A DNA stretch of 64,000 nucleotides, from contig NZ_BDJF01000020.1 in NCBI RefSeq assembly GCF_001895205.1, forward strand, positions 1 to 64,000, given 5' to 3'. This DNA is from Vibrio injensis. Lineage in GTDB: Bacteria > Pseudomonadota > Gammaproteobacteria > Enterobacterales > Vibrionaceae. Positions within the stretch are counted from its first letter, which is position 1. Each line of letters opens with the position of its first letter. The translations under genes were made by a program, and so were the position numbers. The notes under the pieces were generated by a model. That model was not told the origin of the DNA. It saw only the letters and a program-made list of their open reading frames with translations, and searched no databases. Below, piece after piece: positions 28,340 to 37,785 of the stretch.

Positions 28340-28425
28340 GTTTACCCTCTTTTGGACAATCATTTTCACTTACACTAGTCTGCCACAGTTATGTCTTGGC
28401 ATTTTAGCAGTACAACGAGGGTTTT

Positions 28426-29265
28426 ATGACCACTGAACAAACAACACCGGTACGTATCGTCGCTTCCGATCTCGATGGCACCTTGTTAGCGCCTAATCAT
28501 CAATTAAGTGAAGTGACCAAGCAGACGCTGCAGGCTCTTCATCAACAAGGTTTTACCTTCGTATTTGCCACCGGGCGACACCATGTTGATGTTGCCGGTA
28601 TTCGTGAAATTGCTGGTATTCCTGCTTATATGATCACCTCAAATGGCGCTCGTGTGCATGATCAGCATGACAAAGAACTGTACAGTAAAAATGTACCTGC
28701 AGATTTAGTCCAAGCGATCATCGATCTGGTTAAACACGATGACGATATTTATGTACATATTTATCGTGATGAAGATTGGTTACTCAATCGTGAAGATGAA
28801 GTATTACGTCATTTCCATGAAGACTCCGGTTTTACTTATCAAGTATTTGACGTTAATGCCGCGCCAAATCAAGGTGTCGCTAAAATCTTCTTTACTAATA
28901 CCAAACAAGCTCATGAACAGCTCGTCCACTACGAAAACTTAATTAACCAACATTTCGCCGGACAACTGAGTGTCGCTTTCTCAACCCCTTGGTGTTTAGA
29001 AGTGATGGGAGCGGAGGTATCGAAAGGCGAAGCGTTGCAAGCGATTGCTCAATCTCTAGGCTTAACACTTGAACACTGTATCGCTTTTGGTGATGGCATG
29101 AACGATGTGGAAATGCTTTCAATGGCAGGTAAAGGATTAGTGATGGGAACGGCACATGAAAAAGTATTTCGCGCCTTACCTAATAACACCGTTATCGGCA
29201 GTCACGCTGATGACGCCGTCGCTCATTACCTACAGCAGCACTTGCTGAGCCATAACCAGCAATAA
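28426..29265 (+). CDS. yigL: HAD-family (Cof-type) phosphatase YigL
   Basis: 279 aa. HAD motif I SDLDGTLL, motif II VFATGRHH with MITSNGARVHD, and motifs III/IV KGEALQAIAQSLG and AFGDGMNDVEMLSMAGKG. It is closely similar to E. coli YigL, a phosphatase active on sugar phosphates and pyridoxal phosphate. GAGGGTTTT precedes the start. It follows pldB by 86 bp in the same direction. Confidence 0.92.
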   Translation: MTTEQTTPVRIVASDLDGTLLAPNHQLSEVTKQTLQALHQQGFTFVFATGRHHVDVAGIREIAGIPAYMITSNGARVHDQHDKELYSKNVPADLVQAIIDLVKHDDDIYVHIYRDEDWLLNREDEVLRHFHEDSGFTYQVFDVNAAPNQGVAKIFFTNTKQAHEQLVHYENLINQHFAGQLSVAFSTPWCLEVMGAEVSKGEALQAIAQSLGLTLEHCIAFGDGMNDVEMLSMAGKGLVMGTAHEKVFRALPNNTVIGSHADDAVAHYLQQHLLSHNQQ

Positions 29266-29292
29266 CATCAACAAACCATATGCAGTCACACC

Positions 29293-29336
29293 AAAGGGGA
29301 TAACTACGTCTAACAGTTGTCGTTAGCTTCCCCTTT
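29293..29336. terminator. Possible terminator between yigL and the EVE gene
   Basis: AAAGGGG (29293-29299) and CCCCTTT (29330-29336) flank a partly self-complementary interior at a convergent junction. Weak evidence. Confidence 0.4.
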
Positions 29337-29381
29337 ATGCTGCACCTCTGATAAGAACAATCAATCGCGAATATTAACGAG

Positions 29382-29849
29382 TCATCCTGACTTAACCCTT
29401 TCTTGGTTGATGATGGCTTGCCATTCTGACTCACTGAGCGGCATGATCGACAACCGATTCCCCTTTTTCACCAAAGGTAATGCCGCCAGCTCCCGCACCT
29501 GTTTTAGCTCTGACAGTGGGATCACGCGCTGAGTTTTACGTACAAACGCAACATCAACCATCAACCAGCGCGGTGACTCTGGGTTCGATTTAGGGTCGAA
29601 ATACTCACTGGTTGGATCAAACGCAAAATGATCGACATAAGCTTCCCGTACCACTTGAGCAATGCCCGCCACACCAATATTCTGACAAGATGAATGGTAA
29701 ATCAGTACGTGATCACCTTCTTTTACCGCATCGCGTAACCAATTTCTTGCCTGATAATTGCGTACCCCTTCCCAAGGTGAAACCTTTTGTGTTCGTAAAC
29801 TGTCAATAGAGAAGGTATCCGGTTCAGTTTTAAACAACCAATATGCCAT
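29382..29849 (-). CDS. EVE-domain protein (modified-base reader family)
   Basis: 155 aa, a single EVE domain throughout: YWLFKTEPDTFSID, WEGVRNYQARNWLRD, GDHVLIYHSS, GVAGIAQVVREAYVD and the PRWLMVDVAF block. EVE domains are PUA/YTH relatives that bind modified nucleobases in DNA or RNA. Stand-alone forms are widespread housekeeping proteins without a settled role. It is divergent from the lipoprotein gene (47 bp apart). The gene is in a core region, not a defence island. Confidence 0.9.
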   Translation of the reverse strand: MAYWLFKTEPDTFSIDSLRTQKVSPWEGVRNYQARNWLRDAVKEGDHVLIYHSSCQNIGVAGIAQVVREAYVDHFAFDPTSEYFDPKSNPESPRWLMVDVAFVRKTQRVIPLSELKQVRELAALPLVKKGNRLSIMPLSESEWQAIINQERVKSG

Positions 29850-29896
29850 AATAAAGCCCTATATTTTTGTATGTTCTGCCACGAGGAAGAGATAAC

Positions 29897-31441
29897 ATGA
29901 AGCAGCTAACAAGACCTGCCGCCCTTTTCGCGCTGCTTGCCATCCAAGCATGTTCATCAACGCCACCTGAGCAATCAGAGGTAACGCCAAACCCAGAGCG
30001 GACACAGGCGACACTCGATAATCCTGCCAGTATCAAAATGCAAACCTTTATTCTACGAGGTGAAGTCGTTCTTGGCCCAGATGTCAGCTCATTAACCCCT
30101 TGTGATAGCAATAACCAGTATTGGCTAGACTTATCACCTGAGCTCAAACAACAAGCGAGAGCTGTGGCTCATCAACCTTATCAAGCTCTTTATGGTGAAG
30201 TCATCGGTTATCTGACCCCACCGAGTCAAACAGGATTTAATGGTGATTATACCGCTCGCTTTGTCGTCCAGCAGATCAACCAACTGAGTTCGGAAAATCC
30301 TCAGCGCTGCCAGCATCCCCCACGTCCAACTCGCGCTTTTGGTACTGAGCCATTTTGGTCCATTCAGTTCACGCCTCAAGGACTAGAATTTCAGCCTTTA
30401 GGCGGTGATAAGCAACACTTTATGATTGAGAATAGCCAACTGTCGACCCAACAACGTCATTATCAATTTCCCGAAGGCAAGCTCAGTTTAGTACGCGCCG
30501 TTTGCTCCGATAATATGAGTGATACGCTTTACAGTTGGCGGTCGACCTTAACCTTATCCGCAACCACTTATCAAGGCTGTGCGACATTAAGTAACGTCGA
30601 TACCACACAAACTTGGGCGGGTACCTATTTTGCGAGCGCCAGTGATCAACGCGGCTTTGGTGTCACGCTAGAACTGAACGCTGATCATAGTGCCATCACA
30701 CGTTATCGTTATCTGAGTGGTGAACGGGAACTGGTTGAAAAAGGCTATTGGCAACAGCTGAATCCTAAGCAAGTACAAGTGGTCATGACCCACCATCAAC
30801 AGCAATATTTACTATCAGAACGGATTTATACTCGTGATGGCTTCCAGTTGCATGCTGATAAAGAAAAAATTGGCCACCAAGTCTATCCAATCAGTGAGGG
30901 GGGACTGACGCTCTTTCAAGCAAAAAGCATCGCCGATCAGCAGACATCCCTCAATCAACGTAACTTAGATGACCATCCACAATCGATCTCTTCTCGTGGT
31001 GATTATGATGAGCAAGTTGACCAAGCGATCAAACGCTATTTTGCGTTGCACAAAACCGACCCGAGTCATATCCATTATCGCTGGTTGAAGTACGACTTAA
31101 ATGGCAATCAAACACCAGAACTGCTCGTCCAACTGGATTGGTGCCAGCAAGAGCAATGCACCTTACTGATTTTCGAGCAAAAAGCCGGAGAGTGGCGTTT
31201 TAACAGCCGCATCAATCAGGTCGCTACGCCTTTTCAACTCGGTAAGCTGGCTCATCATGGTTGGCAAGATCTGATTTTAACTCTCAGACGTGATCCGCAA
31301 AGTCAGCATTACCAATTGTCTTATAATGGCATCAGTTATCCAGCCACCACTCGTGATGCTCAACCGGCGCAAACAACACAGATCAGCGGTGTCACACTGT
31401 TTGCCGATGGATTAGCACCCAAAAGTGGAGTGAAATTATAA
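29897..31441 (+). CDS. Predicted lipoprotein, COG3650-like with NlpE-like segment
   Basis: 514 aa starting from the ATG at 29897, preceded by GAGGAAGAG. The signal peptide MKQLTRPAALFALLAIQAC ends in a lipobox-like IQAC, with Ser-Ser following (outer-membrane sorting rule). A GTEPFWSIQF block typical of COG3650 lies near residue 140. WAGTYFASASDQRGFGVTLELNADHSA resembles the NlpE N-terminal barrel (WAGTY parts quoted). A C-terminal part (KYDLNGNQTPELLVQLDWC) looks like an EF-hand/VCBS-like segment. Function unknown. Its stop overlaps the next gene's start (TAATG). Confidence 0.75.
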   Translation: MKQLTRPAALFALLAIQACSSTPPEQSEVTPNPERTQATLDNPASIKMQTFILRGEVVLGPDVSSLTPCDSNNQYWLDLSPELKQQARAVAHQPYQALYGEVIGYLTPPSQTGFNGDYTARFVVQQINQLSSENPQRCQHPPRPTRAFGTEPFWSIQFTPQGLEFQPLGGDKQHFMIENSQLSTQQRHYQFPEGKLSLVRAVCSDNMSDTLYSWRSTLTLSATTYQGCATLSNVDTTQTWAGTYFASASDQRGFGVTLELNADHSAITRYRYLSGERELVEKGYWQQLNPKQVQVVMTHHQQQYLLSERIYTRDGFQLHADKEKIGHQVYPISEGGLTLFQAKSIADQQTSLNQRNLDDHPQSISSRGDYDEQVDQAIKRYFALHKTDPSHIHYRWLKYDLNGNQTPELLVQLDWCQQEQCTLLIFEQKAGEWRFNSRINQVATPFQLGKLAHHGWQDLILTLRRDPQSQHYQLSYNGISYPATTRDAQPAQTTQISGVTLFADGLAPKSGVKL

Positions 31442-32040
31442 TGGCTTGCTTAGAATGTGGTCTCGAATGGCAGTGTCTGTGTTCGGTGGTTCCCAGCCTC
31501 AGCAGTCCATTGATCCTCTCATTACTGATGCATGAAAATGAATATCAACGCGAGACCAATACGGGTCGCTGGCTGACCAAAGCCCTGCCCGATTGCGCAG
31601 ACTATCTCTGGCAGCGACGCACTCCACCACCAGCCTTACTCGATCGCATTAATGACCCAGATTATTATTCACTGCTCATCTACCCTAGTGAGCACAGTGA
31701 GCCTATCGAGCAGCATCTGCAACATGCACAAGATAACGGGCAAATCCCTCACTTTATTGTCTTAGATGGCACTTGGCAGGAGGCGAAAAAAATGCTGCGC
31801 AAAAGCGACTGGTTAAACCTACCCCATGCCCATTTAACAACCACACAGACGTCCCACTACCAGTTAAGACGTAATCAACAAACGGGACATTTATGCACTT
31901 TAGAGGTGGCCAGTGAATTGCTCAAGCACATCCACCAACCTCAGCAAGCTCAGGCATTAACTGATTTTCTCGACACGTTTATGAAAACCCTCCAGGCCGA
32001 TAAAAGCGGCCATCGATTACGCGATCACTCGCTGACGTAA
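31441..32040 (+). CDS. DTW-domain protein, tRNA acp3U synthase family
   Basis: 199 aa. An N-terminal cysteine cluster (CLECGLEWQCLC) is followed by LLMHENEYQRETNTGRWL and the namesake motif as DGTWQEAKKMLRKS. The family includes TapT, which adds aminocarboxypropyl to U47 of tRNA with SAM. Which DTW paralogue this is cannot be settled from one window. Translation is coupled to the lipoprotein gene by one-base overlap, and its 3' end overlaps the convergent EAL gene by 24 bp. Confidence 0.85.
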   Translation: MACLECGLEWQCLCSVVPSLSSPLILSLLMHENEYQRETNTGRWLTKALPDCADYLWQRRTPPPALLDRINDPDYYSLLIYPSEHSEPIEQHLQHAQDNGQIPHFIVLDGTWQEAKKMLRKSDWLNLPHAHLTTTQTSHYQLRRNQQTGHLCTLEVASELLKHIHQPQQAQALTDFLDTFMKTLQADKSGHRLRDHSLT

Positions 32041-34515
32041 ACGCACAGGCTGACCTAAATAAAAACCTTGCAAGTAATCAACCCCCATGTCTTCGCTTAT
32101 CTGACAGACGGTTTGGTTATGGACAAATTCAGCCACCGTTTTGGCATTCAGCACTTGGCACAGCTTAACCAATTGCTGCGCAATTTTACGCTGCTTAATG
32201 TCTTGATCGATATTACAAATTAAGCTGCCGTCTAACTTAATGACTTGCGGCTCTAATTTAATAATCTCGTCAATATTCGAGTAACCACTGCCAAAATCGT
32301 CAACAATAATTCGCACGCCTAAACGCTTAAAGTGTTCGCATACCTCAATCATCTGACCATAATCTTTGATCTGTTCATTTTCGAGCACTTCTAACCCCAC
32401 TCGAGAGGGATCAGCCAATGACTTCACCGCGGCCTCAAGACGCAATAACGTGCGTTCACTCATTAAATCTTGCGGAGAGAGATTAATTGAAAATGCTTCC
32501 TGGCGATCACGCATGATATCAAAGGTACTTTTTATCATTTGCCGACTTAGGCGCGTGTAAAGATGACTGCCTTCGATGATCGGTAAAAATCGTCCCGGTA
32601 GAATAATCTCCCCTTCGTCTTCAATACGCACCAAACACTCATAGGAAGCCAGTTGATGAGAATGAGCGTGAACGATCGGTTGGCCGTACACCAACACATT
32701 ATTATCCAGAACCGCCCGGCTCACACACGATAACCAGCCCAATCGTTTTTGACGTAATTCATCTTGAGCACGTAATCGCGTTGCACTGCAAAAATGCCGA
32801 TTACGCTGAAAGGCGTGCCGACGAGCTTCAATCGCGCGCAGCAATAAATCGTCCGCATCTTCAGCCGGAAACTCTTTACGACTGACTAATCCCGCGCACA
32901 ACGAAACAGAAACATAATCCACTTCTGGTAAGCCATAAGGTTCAAAATTGACATGCTCAAGCTGCTCAACAAATTGTGAAAACAGGCGATGAATCTCTTC
33001 TTCATCGCGATCAGCACTAAACACGGTCGCCCACTCGCCAACACCAATCGCATACAATGAACTCAGGCCCGGTAGATGCTCAGTTAAGTACTCTTGAAAA
33101 TGCCCAGTTAAATCAACCAATAACTGGTCACCAACTTGATAACCGTACTTCTCATTAATCTGATGGAAGTTGGTCAATTTTAGCGCGAGTAAGTGTTCAC
33201 CGTTCACCATCTGCAATAACCGTTCACGCAATACCACACGATTGGCTAGGCCAGTACGTCGATCAACGCGATAACTAGCCGTGAGTAATGAGGCTTGATC
33301 TTGAATTTTCTTGCTTAAATCACGATTCATCTCGTCCAAATCATCTAACGCATTACGAATCAGACTGAATAACGGGGCAATTTCATCGTGTTTGGTAACA
33401 TAAGCAGGGCTTAACGTAGCCTGAGCTGGCACGCCTTCACGTAGCGCAAGATAAGTCATACTGTGATGAAGCATGCGTTGTGACTGTCCGTCATGCCACA
33501 GTTCACCCGCTAAGTAGCCACCATGAGTGGCCACTTGGTTTTGTAAAGGCAGAAGTTCTTGGTTACCAGCAATAAAGTCCAAACGTGAAGTACAGCTATA
33601 GATAATCATTTGCTCAGCTTGGAACTCACGTAGCCGCTCAGCACCGATCGAGATTTGTTCTAAGGTTATCGATGGATGATCGAAACAAAAGCGCACCTCA
33701 TCTCCTACCGATAATGGTGCGTTGAAAATCAAGCCGCCATCTTGTTCAGCAAGAGGAACGTAGACGTCTTGTAGCGTGACTTCACCTTTCAGCAGTGGGA
33801 AATGGCTCAACCTTTCCAGCGGCACCGATTGACCATTGCCTAAGTAACGGTCATACAATTGACGAACGGGTATATCATCGACTCGTTGTACCATGCAGCC
33901 AGTGGCAGCCGTGACCCGAAAGGTTCGCCCAACCGGATTCCACTCCGTGTAAGCCCCAGTTTGAACGTGTAAGCTCTCGCTATGCAAGGCAACACTCACC
34001 ATCGCTTGATGATATAACTGTCGTCCCAATAATACCCACTGCCCTTGCTGGGTTTCGGTGGCTAATCCCCCAGCGACGACAATCCCCGGAGCAAAGGTAT
34101 TCAAGGCATGAAAACGCGCCTTATCATCGATATGGGTTTGACTGATAAAGCACAACATTGCCTGAGAGTCGGACTGTAACTTCAAGCCATCAATCAACGC
34201 TTGAGTGTCTTTTCTTCCAGACAGGGAAAGGGTTTGTGCTGAGCAAGTGAGGTGAGTATTAGAAAAGTGACTGAAAATCAATAAAGTACCGTCGTGGTAC
34301 AACTGTCCATCATGAATCATCGGCTCAGCGCTCAAACCGATTATCTTGGCCTCAGGATAAAGGGCCAATAACCTATCAACCCATGCTTGAACGCTTTCTA
34401 TCGATTCACTCGACAGCAATTGGATCAACAATTGACCCGCCTTGGTCAAAGCGGGATGAATCGGTAATTCTGGAACGTCAGATTGTGCCGGAAAAAATAA
34501 CGATGTTGTGAACAT
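32017..34515 (-). CDS. FIST-GGDEF-EAL c-di-GMP protein, probable phosphodiesterase
   Basis: 832 aa with three modules. Residues about 20-380 form FIST N and C sensor domains (small-ligand sensing, no membrane helices). About 410-575 is a GGDEF domain whose active-site loop reads GVGEW near residue 490, so cyclase activity is unlikely. About 590-825 is an EAL domain with YECLVR near 626 (E and L kept), SINLSPQDL, DDFGSGYSN near 737 and IKLDGSLI, so the phosphodiesterase residues appear intact. Likely a cytosolic c-di-GMP hydrolase. I recall a similar protein at this locus in V. cholerae (VC0130). Confidence 0.9.
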   Translation of the reverse strand: MFTTSLFFPAQSDVPELPIHPALTKAGQLLIQLLSSESIESVQAWVDRLLALYPEAKIIGLSAEPMIHDGQLYHDGTLLIFSHFSNTHLTCSAQTLSLSGRKDTQALIDGLKLQSDSQAMLCFISQTHIDDKARFHALNTFAPGIVVAGGLATETQQGQWVLLGRQLYHQAMVSVALHSESLHVQTGAYTEWNPVGRTFRVTAATGCMVQRVDDIPVRQLYDRYLGNGQSVPLERLSHFPLLKGEVTLQDVYVPLAEQDGGLIFNAPLSVGDEVRFCFDHPSITLEQISIGAERLREFQAEQMIIYSCTSRLDFIAGNQELLPLQNQVATHGGYLAGELWHDGQSQRMLHHSMTYLALREGVPAQATLSPAYVTKHDEIAPLFSLIRNALDDLDEMNRDLSKKIQDQASLLTASYRVDRRTGLANRVVLRERLLQMVNGEHLLALKLTNFHQINEKYGYQVGDQLLVDLTGHFQEYLTEHLPGLSSLYAIGVGEWATVFSADRDEEEIHRLFSQFVEQLEHVNFEPYGLPEVDYVSVSLCAGLVSRKEFPAEDADDLLLRAIEARRHAFQRNRHFCSATRLRAQDELRQKRLGWLSCVSRAVLDNNVLVYGQPIVHAHSHQLASYECLVRIEDEGEIILPGRFLPIIEGSHLYTRLSRQMIKSTFDIMRDRQEAFSINLSPQDLMSERTLLRLEAAVKSLADPSRVGLEVLENEQIKDYGQMIEVCEHFKRLGVRIIVDDFGSGYSNIDEIIKLEPQVIKLDGSLICNIDQDIKQRKIAQQLVKLCQVLNAKTVAEFVHNQTVCQISEDMGVDYLQGFYLGQPVRLRQRVIA

Positions 34516-34600
34516 GTTCTCACTAACTCAGACTGCGAATACAACTTGTATCATTTGTGCAACTACGTTAATGATTAACCATGGAAATCACAATGTTTAT

Positions 34601-35323
34601 TCAAGAAATCAATTGATTAAGTTGCTCTAGTCGATGAATTTCAATATCTGGCAAAACCGTTGCGCGAGAGTTTTCACGCAAAGTGAGACCTTGATCATTA
34701 TACCAACACGATTGGAAACCATTTTGCTTCGCCCCTTGCACATCCGTCACCAAGTGATCGCCAACATGCAAAATCATTCGCGCTGGAAGCGCTAACCTGT
34801 GACTCGCTTTATCAAAAAGATCCGCGTAAGGTTTGGCTCGCCCATCGGCACCTGCCTTCAATACGCTCTGAAAATAATCACCTAAACCAATTTTCTCAAC
34901 ATCAACGTTACCATTAGTGATCGCAATCAGCGGCAGCTTTTCCGCTAGAGAGCTCAATACCTGATGCGTCATTAATGGTACATCGACCAAATTGCGTAAG
35001 CGTAATACTTCATGGATTGTCTCTTCTGCAACTTGTTGCGCCAAAGATACAGAGTAGCCTAACTGCACTAATCCTTGTCTTACCTGTTCAAAACGCCACT
35101 GCGTAACATCGTGACGCAGCCAAGGATCTTGCATCGCAACCTGCCGCTTGAGGCTTACCCACCATGCCTTAGGTTGGCTAGCAGTCAACGGATGTTGCTG
35201 ATGCAACCATTGCGTCACCTGCTGCTCTAAATGCTCAATCACTGGGTGGTTATCATATAAGGTGTCATCCAAATCAAAGCTCATGGCTCGAATTGGTCCT
35301 AACTGACGGTAAAACAGCATCAA
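34601..35323 (-). CDS. yigB: HAD-family phosphatase YigB
   Basis: 240 aa. HAD motif I FDLDDTLYDN, motif II ITNGN, Lys in GRAKPY, and motif IV HVGDHLVTDV. Strong similarity to E. coli YigB, which dephosphorylates FMN and the riboflavin intermediate 5-amino-6-(ribitylamino)uracil phosphate. Its start abuts the xerC stop, and the lptM...xerC-yigB order is that of E. coli. Confidence 0.93.
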   Translation of the reverse strand: MMLFYRQLGPIRAMSFDLDDTLYDNHPVIEHLEQQVTQWLHQQHPLTASQPKAWWVSLKRQVAMQDPWLRHDVTQWRFEQVRQGLVQLGYSVSLAQQVAEETIHEVLRLRNLVDVPLMTHQVLSSLAEKLPLIAITNGNVDVEKIGLGDYFQSVLKAGADGRAKPYADLFDKASHRLALPARMILHVGDHLVTDVQGAKQNGFQSCWYNDQGLTLRENSRATVLPDIEIHRLEQLNQLIS

Positions 35324-36253
35324 CTACTCCTTGGCTTTCTTTTTTGCTCGTGGATGAGCTTGGTCATACACCTGAGCAAGATGTTGAAAATCAAGATGAG
35401 TATAAATTTGCGTGGTTGAAATGTTCTCATGGCCTAATAACTCTTGCACAGCACGCAAATTATTACTCGATTCCAACACATGAGTGGCAAAGGAATGACG
35501 CAATTTATGAGGGCTAATATGACTGGCTACCGACTGCTTATGTCCCCACTCTGCCATGCGCTTTTGTACGCTGCGATGAGAAATTCGACCACCAAGTTTA
35601 GAAATAAATAGCGCCACTTCATCGCCTTTCAATAGCGAACCACGAACTTTCAACCACTTACCAACCCACTCTTTGGCTTGCCCTGCAAAGGGTACTTTTC
35701 GTTCTTTATCGCCTTTACCGATCACTCGAATCTCGCCGCGGCTAAAACTGAGGTCTTTAAGATCAATCGCCACCAGCTCTGCCAAACGTAAACCAGCGCC
35801 ATACATTAACTCCATCATCGCTCGATCACGAATCGACAATGGGTCATCATCGGTCACCTCAAGCAACTGAGCCATCTCGTCCACATCGAGATTCTTCGGT
35901 AATGGTCGCTGTTTTCGTGGTGCTGAGACGCCTTTGGCTGGATTAGCCGCCAGCTCACCACGTAAAATTAAAAAATCAAAAAAGCTACGTAAAGAGGATA
36001 AACGCGTCGCTAAACTGCTGGCCTTCATCCCATCACGCATTCCTTTACTGGCTAGCTGACGAACCCAAGCCGCATCGACGTGTTGCCACTCGCTCACGCC
36101 GAGATGATGAAGGTGTCCAGCCATGGCTTGTAGCTGCTGCTGATAATTACGCTGAGTATGCAAACTCAACCCCTTCTCACTGCGCAAGTACTCATAAAAG
36201 CGCAATAGTGGCTGAGCCAACGTGTTAGGTAATGCCGAATCTTGCTCACTCAT
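35324..36253 (-). CDS. xerC: Site-specific tyrosine recombinase XerC
   Basis: 309 aa. N-terminal SAM-like core-binding domain (about 12-100) and catalytic domain with R (AGLRLAEL), K ([11 protein letters not shown]), H-x-x-R ([10 protein letters not shown]), H ([13 protein letters not shown]) and the Tyr nucleophile in QIYTHLD. With XerD it resolves chromosome dimers at dif during division. Overlaps DUF484 by 8 bp. Confidence 0.96.
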   Translation of the reverse strand: MSEQDSALPNTLAQPLLRFYEYLRSEKGLSLHTQRNYQQQLQAMAGHLHHLGVSEWQHVDAAWVRQLASKGMRDGMKASSLATRLSSLRSFFDFLILRGELAANPAKGVSAPRKQRPLPKNLDVDEMAQLLEVTDDDPLSIRDRAMMELMYGAGLRLAELVAIDLKDLSFSRGEIRVIGKGDKERKVPFAGQAKEWVGKWLKVRGSLLKGDEVALFISKLGGRISHRSVQKRMAEWGHKQSVASHISPHKLRHSFATHVLESSNNLRAVQELLGHENISTTQIYTHLDFQHLAQVYDQAHPRAKKKAKE

Positions 36254-36929
36254 GATGATCAGATTGCCAAGGCAACACCGTAATCAAGTGACTTAACAAT
36301 AGCGCCAAATGACGCAAAAAAAGCGTATCCATACAAGGTTGAAAATGACCCCCATCGGGGCTAGAAAAGGCTAAAATCCCTTGCGCTGCATTCTGGCCAA
36401 GAGGCAATACGACATAAGAGCCCATTTCGGGTGCCGTGCACTGCTCACCAAGTAACAACCAGCGATCGGCTTGCCGCAATCGACCTAAATAGGCTTGTTT
36501 TCCATTAAAATGATTGGTTGAAAAGCGTTGTAATTGCTCTTGGCTGATACCGTATTCTGCCAGCCTTGCATCCACTAAACGTAGATAAGCGATTAACCCA
36601 AGTCGCTGAGCGGTCGTTTCAATCGCGCGACATACCGCTGATAAACAAGAACACTTTAATAACTGCTCTTGTAAGTCCATAAATTCATGGAAAGTGCGAT
36701 CATTGTTCGCAGCAAGAGACATCAAAGCCGTGATCTCTTCTTCCAGCTCTTCAATCCGCTGTCGCTGACGAGCCATTTGAACATGCACCAAAGAAACCGC
36801 ACCAGCTTGTGGATGCGGTAAGGATAAACGCTCCACCAATTGAGAACGGTGCTGGAAAAAATCAGGGTGATCAGTTAAATATTCAGCGACGACCTCTGCC
36901 GTCAGAGCTTCTACTTGTGGTTGTAACAA
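36246..36929 (-). CDS. DUF484 GAF-like protein
   Basis: 227 aa. An N-terminal helical part ([27 protein letters not shown], typical DUF484, quoted in pieces: [12 protein letters not shown]) leads into a coiled coil ([20 protein letters not shown]) and a GAF-like domain. The function is unknown. It is fixed between dapF and xerC in gammaproteobacteria, as here, with 14 bp to dapF. Confidence 0.9.
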   Translation of the reverse strand: MLQPQVEALTAEVVAEYLTDHPDFFQHRSQLVERLSLPHPQAGAVSLVHVQMARQRQRIEELEEEITALMSLAANNDRTFHEFMDLQEQLLKCSCLSAVCRAIETTAQRLGLIAYLRLVDARLAEYGISQEQLQRFSTNHFNGKQAYLGRLRQADRWLLLGEQCTAPEMGSYVVLPLGQNAAQGILAFSSPDGGHFQPCMDTLFLRHLALLLSHLITVLPWQSDHHE

Positions 36930-36943
36930 AACACATCCTTACT

Positions 36944-37774
36944 TTAGCAAGAAACTTGGCCATCAAACACATGGGTTGCCGGCCCTATCATATAGAGAGG
37001 CTGTCCCGGACCTTGCCAGCTGATCTCTAAACGACCACCGGGTAAATTAACCGTCACGGTATCATCCAACAGATCTTGCAGGATACCGACCGCAACAGCA
37101 GCACAAGCTCCACTACCGCACGCTTGAGTTTCACCAGCACCACGTTCGTAAACCCGCAGATTAATTTGCTGACGATTGACAACCTGCATAAATCCAGCAT
37201 TTACACGCTCAGGAAAACGTTCATGCGACTCCAACAAAGGACCGATTCGTTCCACTTCTGCGGTAGCAATATCCTCGACAACAGTCACCACATGGGGATT
37301 GCCCATGCTAACCGCGCCACAAAACAGCGTCTGTTCATCGACACGCATAATGTACGTTTTTTCTGCTTGCTTAGCGCGAAATGGAATTTTGCTCGGCTCA
37401 AACTCAGGGATGCCCATGTTCACGCACACCTGATCATCCTCTTCAATGCTCAAGATGATTTTGCCTTTTTTAGTACTGACACTGAGACTGTACTTATTGG
37501 TTAAGCCTTTCATTCGTACAAAACGCGCAAAACAGCGTGCGCCATTGCCGCACTGCTCCACTTCACTACCATCAGCATTAAAAATCCGATAATGAAAATC
37601 GCTTTCTGGATCATACGGTGCTTCAACCACCAAAAGCTGATCAAATCCGACCCCAGTATGACGATTCGCCAAACGGCGAATCAGCTCAGGAGAAAAGAAC
37701 ACGTTTTGGGTAATACAGTCAACGACCATAAAATCATTGCCCAAACCGTGCATTTTAGAAAAATGGAAATGCAT
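36944..37774 (-). CDS. dapF: Diaminopimelate epimerase
   Basis: 276 aa. Converts LL- to meso-diaminopimelate for peptidoglycan and lysine. The two catalytic cysteines are present in [12 protein letters not shown] and [15 protein letters not shown], with the N-terminal signature [12 protein letters not shown]. Eleven bp after lysA on the same strand. PLP-independent enzyme. Confidence 0.97.
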   Translation of the reverse strand: MHFHFSKMHGLGNDFMVVDCITQNVFFSPELIRRLANRHTGVGFDQLLVVEAPYDPESDFHYRIFNADGSEVEQCGNGARCFARFVRMKGLTNKYSLSVSTKKGKIILSIEEDDQVCVNMGIPEFEPSKIPFRAKQAEKTYIMRVDEQTLFCGAVSMGNPHVVTVVEDIATAEVERIGPLLESHERFPERVNAGFMQVVNRQQINLRVYERGAGETQACGSGACAAVAVGILQDLLDDTVTVNLPGGRLEISWQGPGQPLYMIGPATHVFDGQVSC

Positions 37775-37785
37775 AAATGGTCACT

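Noticed and set aside
29382-29849. EVE protein as part of a modification-dependent defence system
   Set aside because: No nuclease partner nearby and the gene is in a conserved core region; stand-alone EVE proteins are common.
37076-37504. 142-codon antisense ORF within dapF
   Set aside because: Shadow of the dapF coding sequence.
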